64,000 nt of DNA, from positions 3,100,001 through 3,164,000 of the forward strand of contig NZ_CP187970.1 of NCBI RefSeq assembly GCF_049942825.1, given 5' to 3'. Source of the DNA: Paenibacillus_G sp049942825 (lineage in GTDB: Bacteria > Bacillota > Bacilli > Paenibacillales > NBRC-103111). Under the pieces are notes generated by a model that was not told where the DNA came from, ran no database searches, and saw only the letters and a program-made list of their open reading frames with translations. Of this stretch, positions 39,988 to 48,490 are shown piece after piece; position 1 is the stretch's first letter; each line of letters begins with the position of its first letter. Made by a program: the position numbers and the translations under genes.

Positions 39988-42042
39988 ATGCAGAAGCAGT
40001 TGAAACGGGCCAAGCTGATCAAAAGCATTCCGCTGCGCAGAGAGGATCACGTAGAGGCGCATACCGAGCCGGAGAAGGAGCGGGAGGAGAGCCTGAAGGA
40101 GCAGCTGAAAGAAGAGCTTGAAGCGAAGCTGGAGGAGATTAAGGAAGAGAGCCTGGCGGAGAAATCCGCGGGGAAGTCCCGCAGGGCGGAGCTGGTCTTG
40201 CCCGAGCGTCAAAAAGAGGAGCTTGAAAAGCTCGAGATTGATATCGAAGGGAATATCATTCATGCCCACCGGCGGGACCCGGGAAAGAAGGGGCCTGGGA
40301 ATCAAGAGCCCGGGAGTCAAAAGCCTGAAAATCAAAAGCAAGAGAAGAAAGAGCCGGAGAAGCAGCGGCTGGAGGCAAATAAGGAGAACCGAAAGGTAAG
40401 TCCCGGTGAGAAGAACGACAAGACGCTGAGGGCTCAAAAACGGCTTACCCCGCGTGAAGAGGAGTTGAAAGAAGCGGATGCGATCCCGACGGATTTCGGG
40501 GAACTGAAGCGTGCGCTGGAGGAGCAGGTCGGGCTGCACAAAAGCTTCGACGTGATCTTCCGGGAGATGGTGTTCGGCGGCCAGAAGACAGGGGTCTTTT
40601 ATTACAACGGATTCGCCAAGGATACGGCGCTGATCTCGGTGCTCGAGCGGCTGTCCTATGCGGATTACGGGCAGGGCAAGCGTCATGAGGCGTTTGACGG
40701 CAGAGAGAATCTCGACGAGCGGCGGAGTTCCGGGGCTGGAGCCGGGGACGCGCGGGGCGGAGATGGGGAGAAGGATGGGAAGCTCGGCGGACTCCCCATC
40801 ATTGACCTGTTCGACGAAGCGCTGATTCCGCATATCCAGGTCGAGAAGGCTTCGAAGCTCGGCAAGGTGATTGATGCGGTTGGAGCCGGCGGCTCGGCGT
40901 TCTTCTTCGAAGGCCATTCGGAAGCCATTTGCGTGGATGCCAAGAGTTTCCCGGCCCGCAACACCGAGGAGCCGGACCTCGAACGCGTCGTGCGCGGCTC
41001 CCGCGACGGCTTCGTCGAGACCCTCATGACGAACGTGACGCTGGTCCGCCGGCGCATCCGGGATCCCCGCCTTAAGCTGGAGCTTACGAAGGTGGGCCAG
41101 CGGACGAAGAGTGATGTCTGTATCGCATATATTTCCGATATCTGCGACATGGAGCTTGTGGAATCCGTGAAGGATAAGATCCAGGGTGTGGAGGTCGACG
41201 GACTGCCGCTGGCGGAGAAGCAGCTGGAGGAGGCGATTGTCGGAAAGGGATGGAACCCGTATCCGATGGTACGGTACTCCGAGCGGCCGGATGTGGTATC
41301 GGCCCACCTGCTCGAAGGCCATGTGATTGTCATGGTGGACACGTCCCCCTCGGTCATGATCATCCCGACCACCTTCTTTCACCATGTGCAGCATGCGGAG
41401 GAATACCGCCAGACGCCGCTTGTCGGCTCTTATCTGCGCTGGGTGCGGTTCCTCGGAATCGCCGCTTCGATCTTCCTGCTGCCTCTCTGGTACTTGATCG
41501 TCTCCTCCCCAGAGCTGAAGCCGGTAGGCTTGGAGTTTGTCGGGCCGCAGAAAGAAGCGCTCATCCCGCTGCTCGGACAGTTCCTGATTGCCGAGCTCGG
41601 CATTGACCTGATGCGGATGGCGGCCGTGCATACGCCGACGCCGCTGGCCACGGCGATGGGCCTGGTCGCGGCGATCATGATCGGGGATATTGCAGTCAAG
41701 ACGGGGCTTTTCGTCAACGAAGTCATCATGTACCTGGCCGTAGCGGCGGTCGGCACGTTCGCCACCCCCAGCTATGAGCTTTCGCTGGCCAACCGGATCA
41801 CAAGGCTGGGCCTGCTGGCGGCCGCCGCAATCTTCCGCGTGCCGGGTTTCGTGCTGGCATCCACCTTCCTGGTGGTGTTCCTGTCGCTGCAGCGCTCCTA
41901 CAACACCCCGTACATGTGGCCGTTCATCCCCTTCAATCTGAAGGCAATGTACGATATCCTGGTGCGGCGCCCCTTCCTTACGATGAAGACCCGTATGAGT
42001 CTGAATAAGACGTCGGACCGTACAAGGCAGCCCGCAAAGTAA
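39988..42042 (+). CDS. spoVAF: SpoVAF/GerA-family spore protein with long charged N-terminal extension
   Basis: A 684-residue GerA-family membrane protein, against roughly 490 for B. subtilis SpoVAF. The conserved part (about 186-660) includes PHIQVEKASKLGKVIDAV, ARNTEEPDLERVVRGSRDGFVETL, RRRIRDPRLK and at least four membrane segments from about 488. Residues 1-165 are Lys/Glu-rich with likely coiled coil, and a second Gly/Asp/Arg-rich insert lies at about 229-268. An AGGAGGTGCTTGG site fits the ATG. It follows spoVAB by 68 bp and probably shares its forespore expression. Confidence 0.88.
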   Translation: MQKQLKRAKLIKSIPLRREDHVEAHTEPEKEREESLKEQLKEELEAKLEEIKEESLAEKSAGKSRRAELVLPERQKEELEKLEIDIEGNIIHAHRRDPGKKGPGNQEPGSQKPENQKQEKKEPEKQRLEANKENRKVSPGEKNDKTLRAQKRLTPREEELKEADAIPTDFGELKRALEEQVGLHKSFDVIFREMVFGGQKTGVFYYNGFAKDTALISVLERLSYADYGQGKRHEAFDGRENLDERRSSGAGAGDARGGDGEKDGKLGGLPIIDLFDEALIPHIQVEKASKLGKVIDAVGAGGSAFFFEGHSEAICVDAKSFPARNTEEPDLERVVRGSRDGFVETLMTNVTLVRRRIRDPRLKLELTKVGQRTKSDVCIAYISDICDMELVESVKDKIQGVEVDGLPLAEKQLEEAIVGKGWNPYPMVRYSERPDVVSAHLLEGHVIVMVDTSPSVMIIPTTFFHHVQHAEEYRQTPLVGSYLRWVRFLGIAASIFLLPLWYLIVSSPELKPVGLEFVGPQKEALIPLLGQFLIAELGIDLMRMAAVHTPTPLATAMGLVAAIMIGDIAVKTGLFVNEVIMYLAVAAVGTFATPSYELSLANRITRLGLLAAAAIFRVPGFVLASTFLVVFLSLQRSYNTPYMWPFIPFNLKAMYDILVRRPFLTMKTRMSLNKTSDRTRQPAK
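40294..40338 (+). repeat. 15-bp tandem repeat inside spoVAF
   Basis: Three imperfect copies of a 15-base unit (CCTGGGAATCAAGAG and variants at 40294, 40309 and 40324) encode PGNQE, PGSQK and PENQK in the charged N-terminal extension. The period is a multiple of three, so copy-number change would keep the reading frame. Confidence 0.75.
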
Positions 42043-42097
42043 CGGCCGGACGGGGACAGATGAACAGAGGGCGGGCAGCTTACGGGTAAGTGCCCTT

Positions 42098-42125
42098 AGA
42101 GAGTCCCGGCAAGGGACTCTCTTTG
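42098..42125 (+). terminator. Rho-independent terminator after spoVAF
   Basis: AGAGAGTCCC pairs with GGGACTCTCT over a five-base loop, followed by TTTG. Confidence 0.85.
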
Positions 42126-42325
42126 TGCTGCGGCGCGCCAGCGCCCCTTCCCGCATGCTCATGAAGTGCGGGCAGGCGGGTGATCTTAACTGTTGTCAAC
42201 CCGGGGGACATATGGTACTTTTAATGTAATGTAAAACGATAGGACTATTACTTTATTATCCATATGCATCCTCCGTCCTTTCAAGGCGGGAGGTTTGTTT
42301 CAAGGGGAAAAAGGGGCAGGACACG

Positions 42326-43660
42326 ATGTATCTACACGGCACAAGTAAAATCAACGGGCAAGGACATTTGGAGATCGGCGGCTGCGACACGGTCGAGCTG
42401 GCCGCGAAGTGGGGCACCCCCCTGTATGTCATGGACGAAGAGCTGATCCGTCAGCGCTGCCGTGAATTCGTGGACGCTTTCCGCGCTTCGGGCCTGCCGT
42501 TCCAGGTAGCCTATGCCAGCAAAGCCTTCTGCGTCATGGCCATGTGCCGGATCGTGGAGGAAGAAGGCATGTCCCTAGACGTCGTCTCGGACGGCGAGCT
42601 GTATACCGCGCTGCAGGCCGGGTTTCCGGCGGAGCGGATTCACTTCCATGGCAACAACAAGACGCCGCAGGAGCTGGAGATGGCGGTTGACGCCAAGATC
42701 GGCTGCATTGTCGTGGACAATTTCGTAGAGCTTGCGATGCTGAACGCCATTGCCGGCGAGAAGAAGCAGAAGATGAAGATCCTGCTGCGGATCACGCCCG
42801 GGGTGGACGCGCATACGCATGAATTCATATCGACCGGACAGGAAGACTCCAAGTTCGGATTTGACCTCGGCAACGGGGCGGCTAAGCAGGCGGTGGAGAA
42901 CGCTGCCGCGCTCCCGCATGTCGAACTGCTCGGCATTCATTCCCATATTGGCTCTCAGATTTTTGAGGTAGGCGGCTTCGAGCTGGCTGTAGACAAGATG
43001 ACGAACTTCGCAGTACGCATGCGTGAGGAGCTTGGCGTCCTCTTCCCGGTGATCAACCTCGGGGGAGGCTTCGGCATCCGCTATGTTGGAGGAGATACGC
43101 CTCTGCCTGTCGCGGAGTATGTGCGCGCCATTACGGATGCGGTGAAGACGACGTTCAGCCGGCACGGCTACCCGCTGCCGGAGATTTGGACCGAGCCGGG
43201 CCGCAGCATTGTCGGCGAAGCCGGAACTACGCTTTATACGGTCGGCACCTATAAGGATATTCCGGGCGTGCGCAAGTATGTCGCCGTGGACGGAGGCATG
43301 ACCGACAATCCGCGGCCGGCGCTCTACGGCGCCAAATACGAAGCGCTGCTGGCCAACCGGGCGAACGCGGCAGTGGAAGAGACGGTCTCCATCGCGGGCA
43401 AGTGCTGCGAGAGCGGCGATATGCTGATCTGGGACGTAGAGCTGCCGGCGGTGAAGTCGGGCGACGTGCTTGCTGTAGGCAGCACGGGTGCATACAACTA
43501 TGCCATGGCCAGCAACTACAACCGGATTCGCCGTCCCGCGGTCGTCTTCGTCAAAGGAGGCCAGGCGGAAGTCGTTGTGAAGCGAGAAACATACGAGAAT
43601 CTGGTGGGCAATGACGTGATTCCGGAGCGGATGCAGCGTTCTGTCGCCAAGAGTCTTTAA
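42326..43660 (+). CDS. lysA: Diaminopimelate decarboxylase
   Basis: A pyridoxal-phosphate enzyme that converts meso-diaminopimelate to lysine, the last step of lysine synthesis. The 444 residues carry the PLP Lys in VAYASKAFCV, HSHIGSQIFE, the GGGFGIRY phosphate loop, EPGRSIVGEAG, and the CCESGD active-site segment. The spoVAF-lysA-ppiB order is as in B. subtilis. No lysine riboswitch is visible. TTGTCA at 42193 with TACTTT at 42216 is a possible weak promoter. Confidence 0.95.
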   Translation: MYLHGTSKINGQGHLEIGGCDTVELAAKWGTPLYVMDEELIRQRCREFVDAFRASGLPFQVAYASKAFCVMAMCRIVEEEGMSLDVVSDGELYTALQAGFPAERIHFHGNNKTPQELEMAVDAKIGCIVVDNFVELAMLNAIAGEKKQKMKILLRITPGVDAHTHEFISTGQEDSKFGFDLGNGAAKQAVENAAALPHVELLGIHSHIGSQIFEVGGFELAVDKMTNFAVRMREELGVLFPVINLGGGFGIRYVGGDTPLPVAEYVRAITDAVKTTFSRHGYPLPEIWTEPGRSIVGEAGTTLYTVGTYKDIPGVRKYVAVDGGMTDNPRPALYGAKYEALLANRANAAVEETVSIAGKCCESGDMLIWDVELPAVKSGDVLAVGSTGAYNYAMASNYNRIRRPAVVFVKGGQAEVVVKRETYENLVGNDVIPERMQRSVAKSL

Positions 43661-43712
43661 GTGCGGATGGGCTTGGCCGAATCCTCCGTTAGCCCGGGGA
43701 CGGCCGGCCTAT

Positions 43713-43741
43713 TTGTGCAGGAGCCCGTTTCATAGTAGAAT
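43713..43741 (+). promoter_or_regulatory. SigA-type promoter for ppiB
   Basis: TTGTGC (43713-43718) and TAGAAT (43736-43741) are 17 bases apart, about 65 bp before the start codon. Confidence 0.6.
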
Positions 43742-43807
43742 AGAGTAGATCGGCCGCCGGACTGGCGGCCACCCATTATGGACAAGAAGCTAAGGAGCGT
43801 ACATATC

Positions 43808-44239
43808 ATGGCAAAACAAGCGATTATCAAGATGACGGACGGCAATGAAATCGTACTGGACCTGTTCGAGAACGATGCGCCTAACACGGTGGCGAACTTC
43901 GAGAAGCTGGCAAACTCCGGTTTCTACAACGGCATTCCGTTCCACCGCGTCATTCCGGGCTTCGTAGCGCAAGGCGGCTGCCCGCACGGTACCGGGACAG
44001 GCGGCCCGGGATACACGATCAACTGCGAGATCAACCCGAACAAGCATGAGCGTGGAACGCTGGCTATGGCTCACGCCGGCCGTAACACGGGCGGAAGCCA
44101 GTTCTACATCTGCTATGCGCCGCAGCCGCATCTTGACGGCCAGCACACGGTGTTCGGCAAAGTCGTCAAAGGCATGGAGCATGTGGATGCGTTCAAAGGA
44201 CGCGAGAAAATGGAGACGGTGCAGGTAGTGGAAGTGTAA
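43808..44239 (+). CDS. ppiB: Peptidyl-prolyl cis-trans isomerase (cyclophilin)
   Basis: A 143-residue cytosolic cyclophilin that speeds prolyl isomerisation in protein folding. Active-site segments FHRVIPGFVAQGGCPHGTGTGGPGY, AMAHAGRNTGGSQFYI and HLDGQHTVFGKVV are intact. AAGGAGCGTACATATC precedes ATG 43808. It lies between lysA and the rib operon, as in Bacillus. Confidence 0.95.
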   Translation: MAKQAIIKMTDGNEIVLDLFENDAPNTVANFEKLANSGFYNGIPFHRVIPGFVAQGGCPHGTGTGGPGYTINCEINPNKHERGTLAMAHAGRNTGGSQFYICYAPQPHLDGQHTVFGKVVKGMEHVDAFKGREKMETVQVVEV

Positions 44240-44275
44240 TCTTTCCGTTCCTGTATCAATTGAATAGCTTGAACC

Positions 44276-44436
44276 TTCGGGGCAGGGTGAAATTCCCTAC
44301 CGGCGGTGATGGGCGGCTCAGCAGTAGAGCCGCACTCAGTCCGTGACCCGAGCTTCTTCCTTGCTGAACCGCAGGAGGAAGCCGGTGGACTCGGTGCAAT
44401 TCCGAGACCGACAGTATAGTCTGGATGGGAGAAGGG
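44276..44436 (+). promoter_or_regulatory. FMN riboswitch (RFN element)
   Basis: The canonical conserved blocks are all present: GGGGCAGGGTGAAATTCC then CTACCGGCGGTGATGG near the start, the GCCGGTGGACTCGGTG and CAATTCCGAGACCGAC blocks in the middle, and AGTATAGTCTGGATGGGAGA at the 3' end. It lies upstream of the ribD-ribE-ribBA-ribH operon and would reduce its expression when FMN is abundant. Confidence 0.97.
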
Positions 44437-44823
44437 GAAGCGAGACGGATCGAACGACCGGTCCGGGAAGAGCTGCGAGCACAACGGGGATGCCTCCGCT
44501 GGCTGCGCCGCCGCAGACATGCGATGTTGGGCATTGTCTGTTTCGGTGCAGGCGGTCTTAGGGCGGTTTGCGTTCAGCCGTACTTTTCCCTCCGGGATGA
44601 GCTTAATCCAAGCTTTCGCATGCGACTTCCGGCATTTAAGCCGGCGCGCATGTGTACTTTCGTACAGCCGTTATCGCGATACCGCAATTCCCAAGGCCCC
44701 TCTTTGCTTCGGCAAAAGGGGTCTACGTGCGTTTACCGGGAAGACTACCGGAGAAAGTGCGGAGCAGTGTGCGGTTGAAGGGGTAGGCTGCTTTGCACAA
44801 ACGACAGGGAGGAGTGGAGTAAC
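44437..44823 (+). other. Unusually long region between the FMN aptamer and ribD
   Basis: 387 bases separate the aptamer from the ribD start codon. Stems include CCGGC/GCCGG near 44630-44645 and GCCCCTCTTTGC/GGCAAAAGGGGTC near 44695-44725. None is followed by the T run expected of a riboswitch terminator. The short open frames here show no ribosome site or family similarity. The expression platform is therefore not identified. Confidence 0.5.
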
Positions 44824-45939
44824 ATGAGTATCATGAACGATGAAACGTATATGCGAATTGCACTGCAGCTGGCCGCGGCGGCGGCGGGCCAAACGGGCAT
44901 CAACCCGGTGGTGGGTTGCGTGCTGGTCAAGGACGGCCGTGTGGTAGGTATGGGCGCCCATCTGAAGCGGGGCGATGCACACGCTGAGGTTCATGCGCTG
45001 AATATGGCTGGCGCCGAGGCGGCCGGAAGTACAGCCTATGTGACCCTGGAGCCCTGCAGCCATCACGGCCGCACAGGCCCCTGCAGTGACCGGCTGATCC
45101 GCGAGGGAGTGAAGCGGGTGGTCGTCGCCGCGGTGGACCCGAATCCCCTGGTGGCCGGCACAGGCATAGCGCGTCTGCGCTCCCAGGGGATCGAGGTCAC
45201 CGAAGGCGTGCTCGCGGCAGAGTCCGAAGCCCTGAACGAGGCGTTCAACAAGTACATCGTCACCCGCCGGCCGTTCGTCACGATCAAGACGGCGAGCACG
45301 CTGGACGGCAAGGTGGCGGCGGCGGGCGGCGACAGCAAATGGATCACCGGGGAGTCCGCGCGCGGCTACGTGCATACGCTGCGGCACCGCCACCAGGCGA
45401 TCCTCACGGGCGTCGGCACGGTGATCGCCGATGACCCGCAGCTGACGACCCGGCTTCCGGTCCCCGGGCTCTCCCCGATCCGTGTGATCGCCGACTCGGG
45501 GCTTCGCATCCCGCTGGAGGCGAAGCTGCTGCATGACGGGGCGGCGCCCGTGATCGTGCTTACGACTGCGGAAGCGCCGGAAGGCCGCCGGCGGGAACTC
45601 GAAGCGCTCGGCGTGCAGGTCATCGACTGCGGCCCGGGGCCGGCCGTCGATCTTGAGGCCGCCTTGGCGCATCTTGGGGAACTCGAGATCGGCTCGGTCC
45701 TGGTGGAAGCGGGCGGCCGCCTGGCCGGTGCGTTCCTGGAGCGGCAGCTGGCCAACAAGCTCGTGCTCTTTTTCGCGCCGAAGATTATCGGCGGCGGGGC
45801 GGCGGCCCCCGGTACGTTCGACTTCGCCGGGTTTCCCGCTATGCGCCAGGCGATCCGTTTGGAACGGATGACCGTGGAGACCTACGGGGAGGATGTCTGC
45901 TTCACAGGTTATCCTAGCTATGAGGCTGCCGGCCGCTAG
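44824..45939 (+). CDS. ribD: Bifunctional riboflavin deaminase/reductase RibD
   Basis: Carries out the deamination and side-chain reduction steps of riboflavin synthesis. The 371 residues comprise a zinc deaminase domain (about 1-145) with DAHAEVHAL and EPCSHHGRTGPC, and a reductase domain (about 146-365) with TIKTASTLDGKVAAAGGDSKWITG and SVLVEAGGRLAGAFL. GGGAGGAGTGGAGTAAC precedes the ATG. It is the first gene of the rib operon behind the FMN riboswitch. Confidence 0.96.
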   Translation: MSIMNDETYMRIALQLAAAAAGQTGINPVVGCVLVKDGRVVGMGAHLKRGDAHAEVHALNMAGAEAAGSTAYVTLEPCSHHGRTGPCSDRLIREGVKRVVVAAVDPNPLVAGTGIARLRSQGIEVTEGVLAAESEALNEAFNKYIVTRRPFVTIKTASTLDGKVAAAGGDSKWITGESARGYVHTLRHRHQAILTGVGTVIADDPQLTTRLPVPGLSPIRVIADSGLRIPLEAKLLHDGAAPVIVLTTAEAPEGRRRELEALGVQVIDCGPGPAVDLEAALAHLGELEIGSVLVEAGGRLAGAFLERQLANKLVLFFAPKIIGGGAAAPGTFDFAGFPAMRQAIRLERMTVETYGEDVCFTGYPSYEAAGR

Positions 45940-45968
45940 GGTGCGGCGGCGAAAGGAAGGAATAAGGA

Positions 45969-46637
45969 ATGTTCACAGGCATTATCGAAGAAATCGGAAC
46001 ACTGCGGCGGATCGCCAGGCAGGGGGAGGCCATGGTGCTGACCATTGCCGCATCACGCGTGCTTGAGGACGTGAAGCTCGGCGACAGCATTGCGGTCAAC
46101 GGAGTTTGCTTGACCGTCGTAGCTTACGGCAAAGATTCTTTCACGGTTGACGTGATGCCCGAAACCTTCCGCCGGACGAATCTTGAGAGGCTTTCGGCGG
46201 GCTCCACCTTAAACCTGGAGCGGGCTATGGCGGCGAACGGCCGGTTCGGTGGGCATATCGTACAAGGGCATGTCGACTCCACGGGAACGATCACGGGCCG
46301 GAGCGCGGAGGCGAACGCCGTCGTGTTCCGGGTCTCTCCTAAGGACCCGGGACTGCTCAAGTACGTACTGCCGCACGGCTCCATTACGATCGACGGCATT
46401 TCTCTTACGGTAGTGGAGGCGGACGGTGCCGAGTTCTCGGTGTCCATTATTCCGCACACCCTTGCCGAGACCGTGCTGCAGTTCAAGCAGCCGGGGGATG
46501 AAGTGAATCTCGAAGCGGACGTGCTCGGCAAGTACATTGAGCGGCTTCTTGGATTCCGTGGAGGGGAAGGCGCCGGCGCCTCCCGGTCCGGAGGCCGTCT
46601 GACGGCGCAGTTTTTGAGCGATAACGGATTCCTCTAA
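45969..46637 (+). CDS. ribE: Riboflavin synthase alpha subunit
   Basis: Dismutates two molecules of 6,7-dimethyl-8-ribityllumazine to riboflavin and a pyrimidine. The 222 residues start with the invariant MFTGIIEEIG and contain two lumazine-binding repeats, with SIAVNGVCLTVV in the first and SITIDGISLTVV in the second. It follows ribD by 29 bp, with AAGGAAGGAATAAGG as the ribosome site. Confidence 0.96.
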   Translation: MFTGIIEEIGTLRRIARQGEAMVLTIAASRVLEDVKLGDSIAVNGVCLTVVAYGKDSFTVDVMPETFRRTNLERLSAGSTLNLERAMAANGRFGGHIVQGHVDSTGTITGRSAEANAVVFRVSPKDPGLLKYVLPHGSITIDGISLTVVEADGAEFSVSIIPHTLAETVLQFKQPGDEVNLEADVLGKYIERLLGFRGGEGAGASRSGGRLTAQFLSDNGFL

Positions 46638-46702
46638 GAAGCGTTTCGGACAGGCTTGGGCGGGGGAGAAGGAGAACACCGTACTGGAGGAGGGCAAATC
46701 TT

Positions 46703-47941
46703 ATGACAAAAGAAAAACAAGACGGAACATCCTCGGACTTCCAGTTTCACTCGATTGATGAGGCGCTGGCCGATTTGATTCAGGGCCGGGTCATCATCGT
46801 CGTGGACGACGAGGACCGGGAGAACGAGGGGGACTTTGTGGCGCTGGCCGAGAAGTCGACGCCCGAAATCATTAATTTTATGATCAAGGAAGGGCGCGGC
46901 CTGGTGTGCGTGCCGATTACTGAGGAGCGGGCGCAGGAGCTCGATCTACCGCCGATGGTCGCCCGCAACACGGACTATCATGGGACGGCATTCACCGTAT
47001 CGGTCGATGCGGTAGAGACAACCACCGGCATCTCGGCGGCAGAACGCTCCCGAACGGTACAAGCGCTGATCGACCCGGCAACGAAGCCTCACGCCTTCCG
47101 GCGTCCGGGCCACATGTTCCCGCTTGTGGCGCGCAAGGGCGGCGTTCTTCGCCGCGCCGGCCACACGGAAGCGGCCGTGGATCTGGCCCGTCTGTGCGGT
47201 TCGTATCCGGCAGGGGTCATCTGCGAGGTGATTAAAGAAGACGGCGAGATGGCCCGCGTTCCCCAGCTGATCGAAATTGCGAGGAAGCACGACCTGAAGC
47301 TGATCACGATTCAGGATCTGATTGCCTACCGCAACCAGAAGGAAAAACTGGTCCAGCGCGAGGTGGAAGTGCGGATGCCAACGGACTTCGGCGTGTTCAA
47401 AGCCGTAGCCTATACCAACGATGTGGACGGCAAGGAGCATGTCGCCCTGGTGAAGGGCAGTATCGACAACAGCCGGCCGACGCTCGTTCGTGTGCACTCG
47501 GAGTGCCTCACCGGCGACGTGTTCCATTCGCACCGGTGCGACTGCGGACCCCAGCTGGCCGCCGCGCTGAAGCAGATCGACGAAGCGGGCGAAGGCGTGC
47601 TGCTCTATATGCGCCAGGAGGGCCGCGGGATCGGGCTGATCAATAAGCTCAAAGCCTACAAACTGCAGGAAACGGGGCTCGATACGGTCGATGCGAATCT
47701 GCAGCTCGGCTTTGCGGCGGACCTGCGCGATTACGGCATCGGCGCACAGATACTCCGGGATCTTGGTGTGGGCCAGATCCGGCTCATGACGAACAACCCC
47801 CGCAAGATTCGGGGATTGGAAGGCTACGGCCTTCAGGTAATCGAGAGAGTACCTCTGCAAATGCAGGAGAATGAGGACAATACGGGCTACTTGCAAACCA
47901 AGCGCAGCAAGCTCGGTCATCTGCTTGAATTTAACATCTAA
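46703..47941 (+). CDS. ribBA: Bifunctional DHBP synthase/GTP cyclohydrolase II RibBA
   Basis: Supplies both riboflavin precursors. The N-terminal half (about 15-215) is 3,4-dihydroxy-2-butanone 4-phosphate synthase, with DDEDRENEGDFVALAE and the THAFRRPGHMFPL-like stretch KPHAFRRPGHMFPLVA. The C-terminal half is GTP cyclohydrolase II, with VHSECLTGDVFHSHRCDCG (zinc Cys residues) and MRQEGRGIGLINKLKAY. At 412 residues both domains are complete. TGGAGGAGGGC precedes the ATG. Confidence 0.96.
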   Translation: MTKEKQDGTSSDFQFHSIDEALADLIQGRVIIVVDDEDRENEGDFVALAEKSTPEIINFMIKEGRGLVCVPITEERAQELDLPPMVARNTDYHGTAFTVSVDAVETTTGISAAERSRTVQALIDPATKPHAFRRPGHMFPLVARKGGVLRRAGHTEAAVDLARLCGSYPAGVICEVIKEDGEMARVPQLIEIARKHDLKLITIQDLIAYRNQKEKLVQREVEVRMPTDFGVFKAVAYTNDVDGKEHVALVKGSIDNSRPTLVRVHSECLTGDVFHSHRCDCGPQLAAALKQIDEAGEGVLLYMRQEGRGIGLINKLKAYKLQETGLDTVDANLQLGFAADLRDYGIGAQILRDLGVGQIRLMTNNPRKIRGLEGYGLQVIERVPLQMQENEDNTGYLQTKRSKLGHLLEFNI

Positions 47942-47977
47942 AAATTTGTTCCTACAGGGAAGGGAAGTTGGAGACAT

Positions 47978-48448
47978 ATGGCGAAAGTATACGAAGGACA
48001 TTTGGTATCTCAGGGACTGCGTTACGGTATTGTGGTAGGAAGGTTCAATGAATTCATTACGAATAAGCTGCTCGGAGGCGCGCTTGATGCGCTGAAGCGC
48101 CATGGCGTGCAGGAGGACGAGATTGAGATTGCCTGGGTGCCGGGCGCCTTCGAAATTCCGCTGATCACCCAGAAGATGGCGGAGAGCGGCCGGTATGATG
48201 CCGTCATCACCCTCGGTGCGGTCATCCGGGGAAGCACGCCTCACTTTGACTATGTCTGCAGCGAGGCAGCCAAAGGCGTGGCGGCGATCGCCCTGAAGAC
48301 CGGCGTACCTACGATCTTCGGCGTGCTGACGACTGACTCCATCGAACAGGCGGTTGAGCGTGCGGGCACGAAGGCCGGCAACAAGGGCTGGGAAGCTGCG
48401 GCAAGCGCCATTGAGATGGCCAACCTCACCAAGCAATTCGCGAAGTAA
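47978..48448 (+). CDS. ribH: 6,7-dimethyl-8-ribityllumazine synthase
   Basis: Condenses the pyrimidine and butanone phosphate precursors; the family forms 60-mer capsids in Bacillus. The 156 residues include GIVVGRFNEFITNKLLGGA, WVPGAFEIPL, and GAVIRGSTPHFDYVCSEAA with the catalytic His. It is the last gene of the operon. ribT, which follows ribH in B. subtilis, is absent; scpA starts 42 bp downstream. Confidence 0.96.
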   Translation: MAKVYEGHLVSQGLRYGIVVGRFNEFITNKLLGGALDALKRHGVQEDEIEIAWVPGAFEIPLITQKMAESGRYDAVITLGAVIRGSTPHFDYVCSEAAKGVAAIALKTGVPTIFGVLTTDSIEQAVERAGTKAGNKGWEAAASAIEMANLTKQFAK

Positions 48449-48490
48449 CGAAGCCACAGTTCCTGGGCAGTAAGGGGGAACAGACCACAA

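Noticed and set aside
39838..42162. A 774-codon antisense frame covering spoVAF
   Set aside because: spoVAF has clear family motifs on the plus strand; the antisense product is low-complexity and lacks start signals.
42181..42325. Lysine riboswitch before lysA
   Set aside because: The spacer is too short and lacks the L-box conserved segments.
44343..44827. Overlapping ORFs in the FMN riboswitch leader
   Set aside because: They overlap the aptamer or its spacer, have no ribosome sites and no recognisable sequence features.
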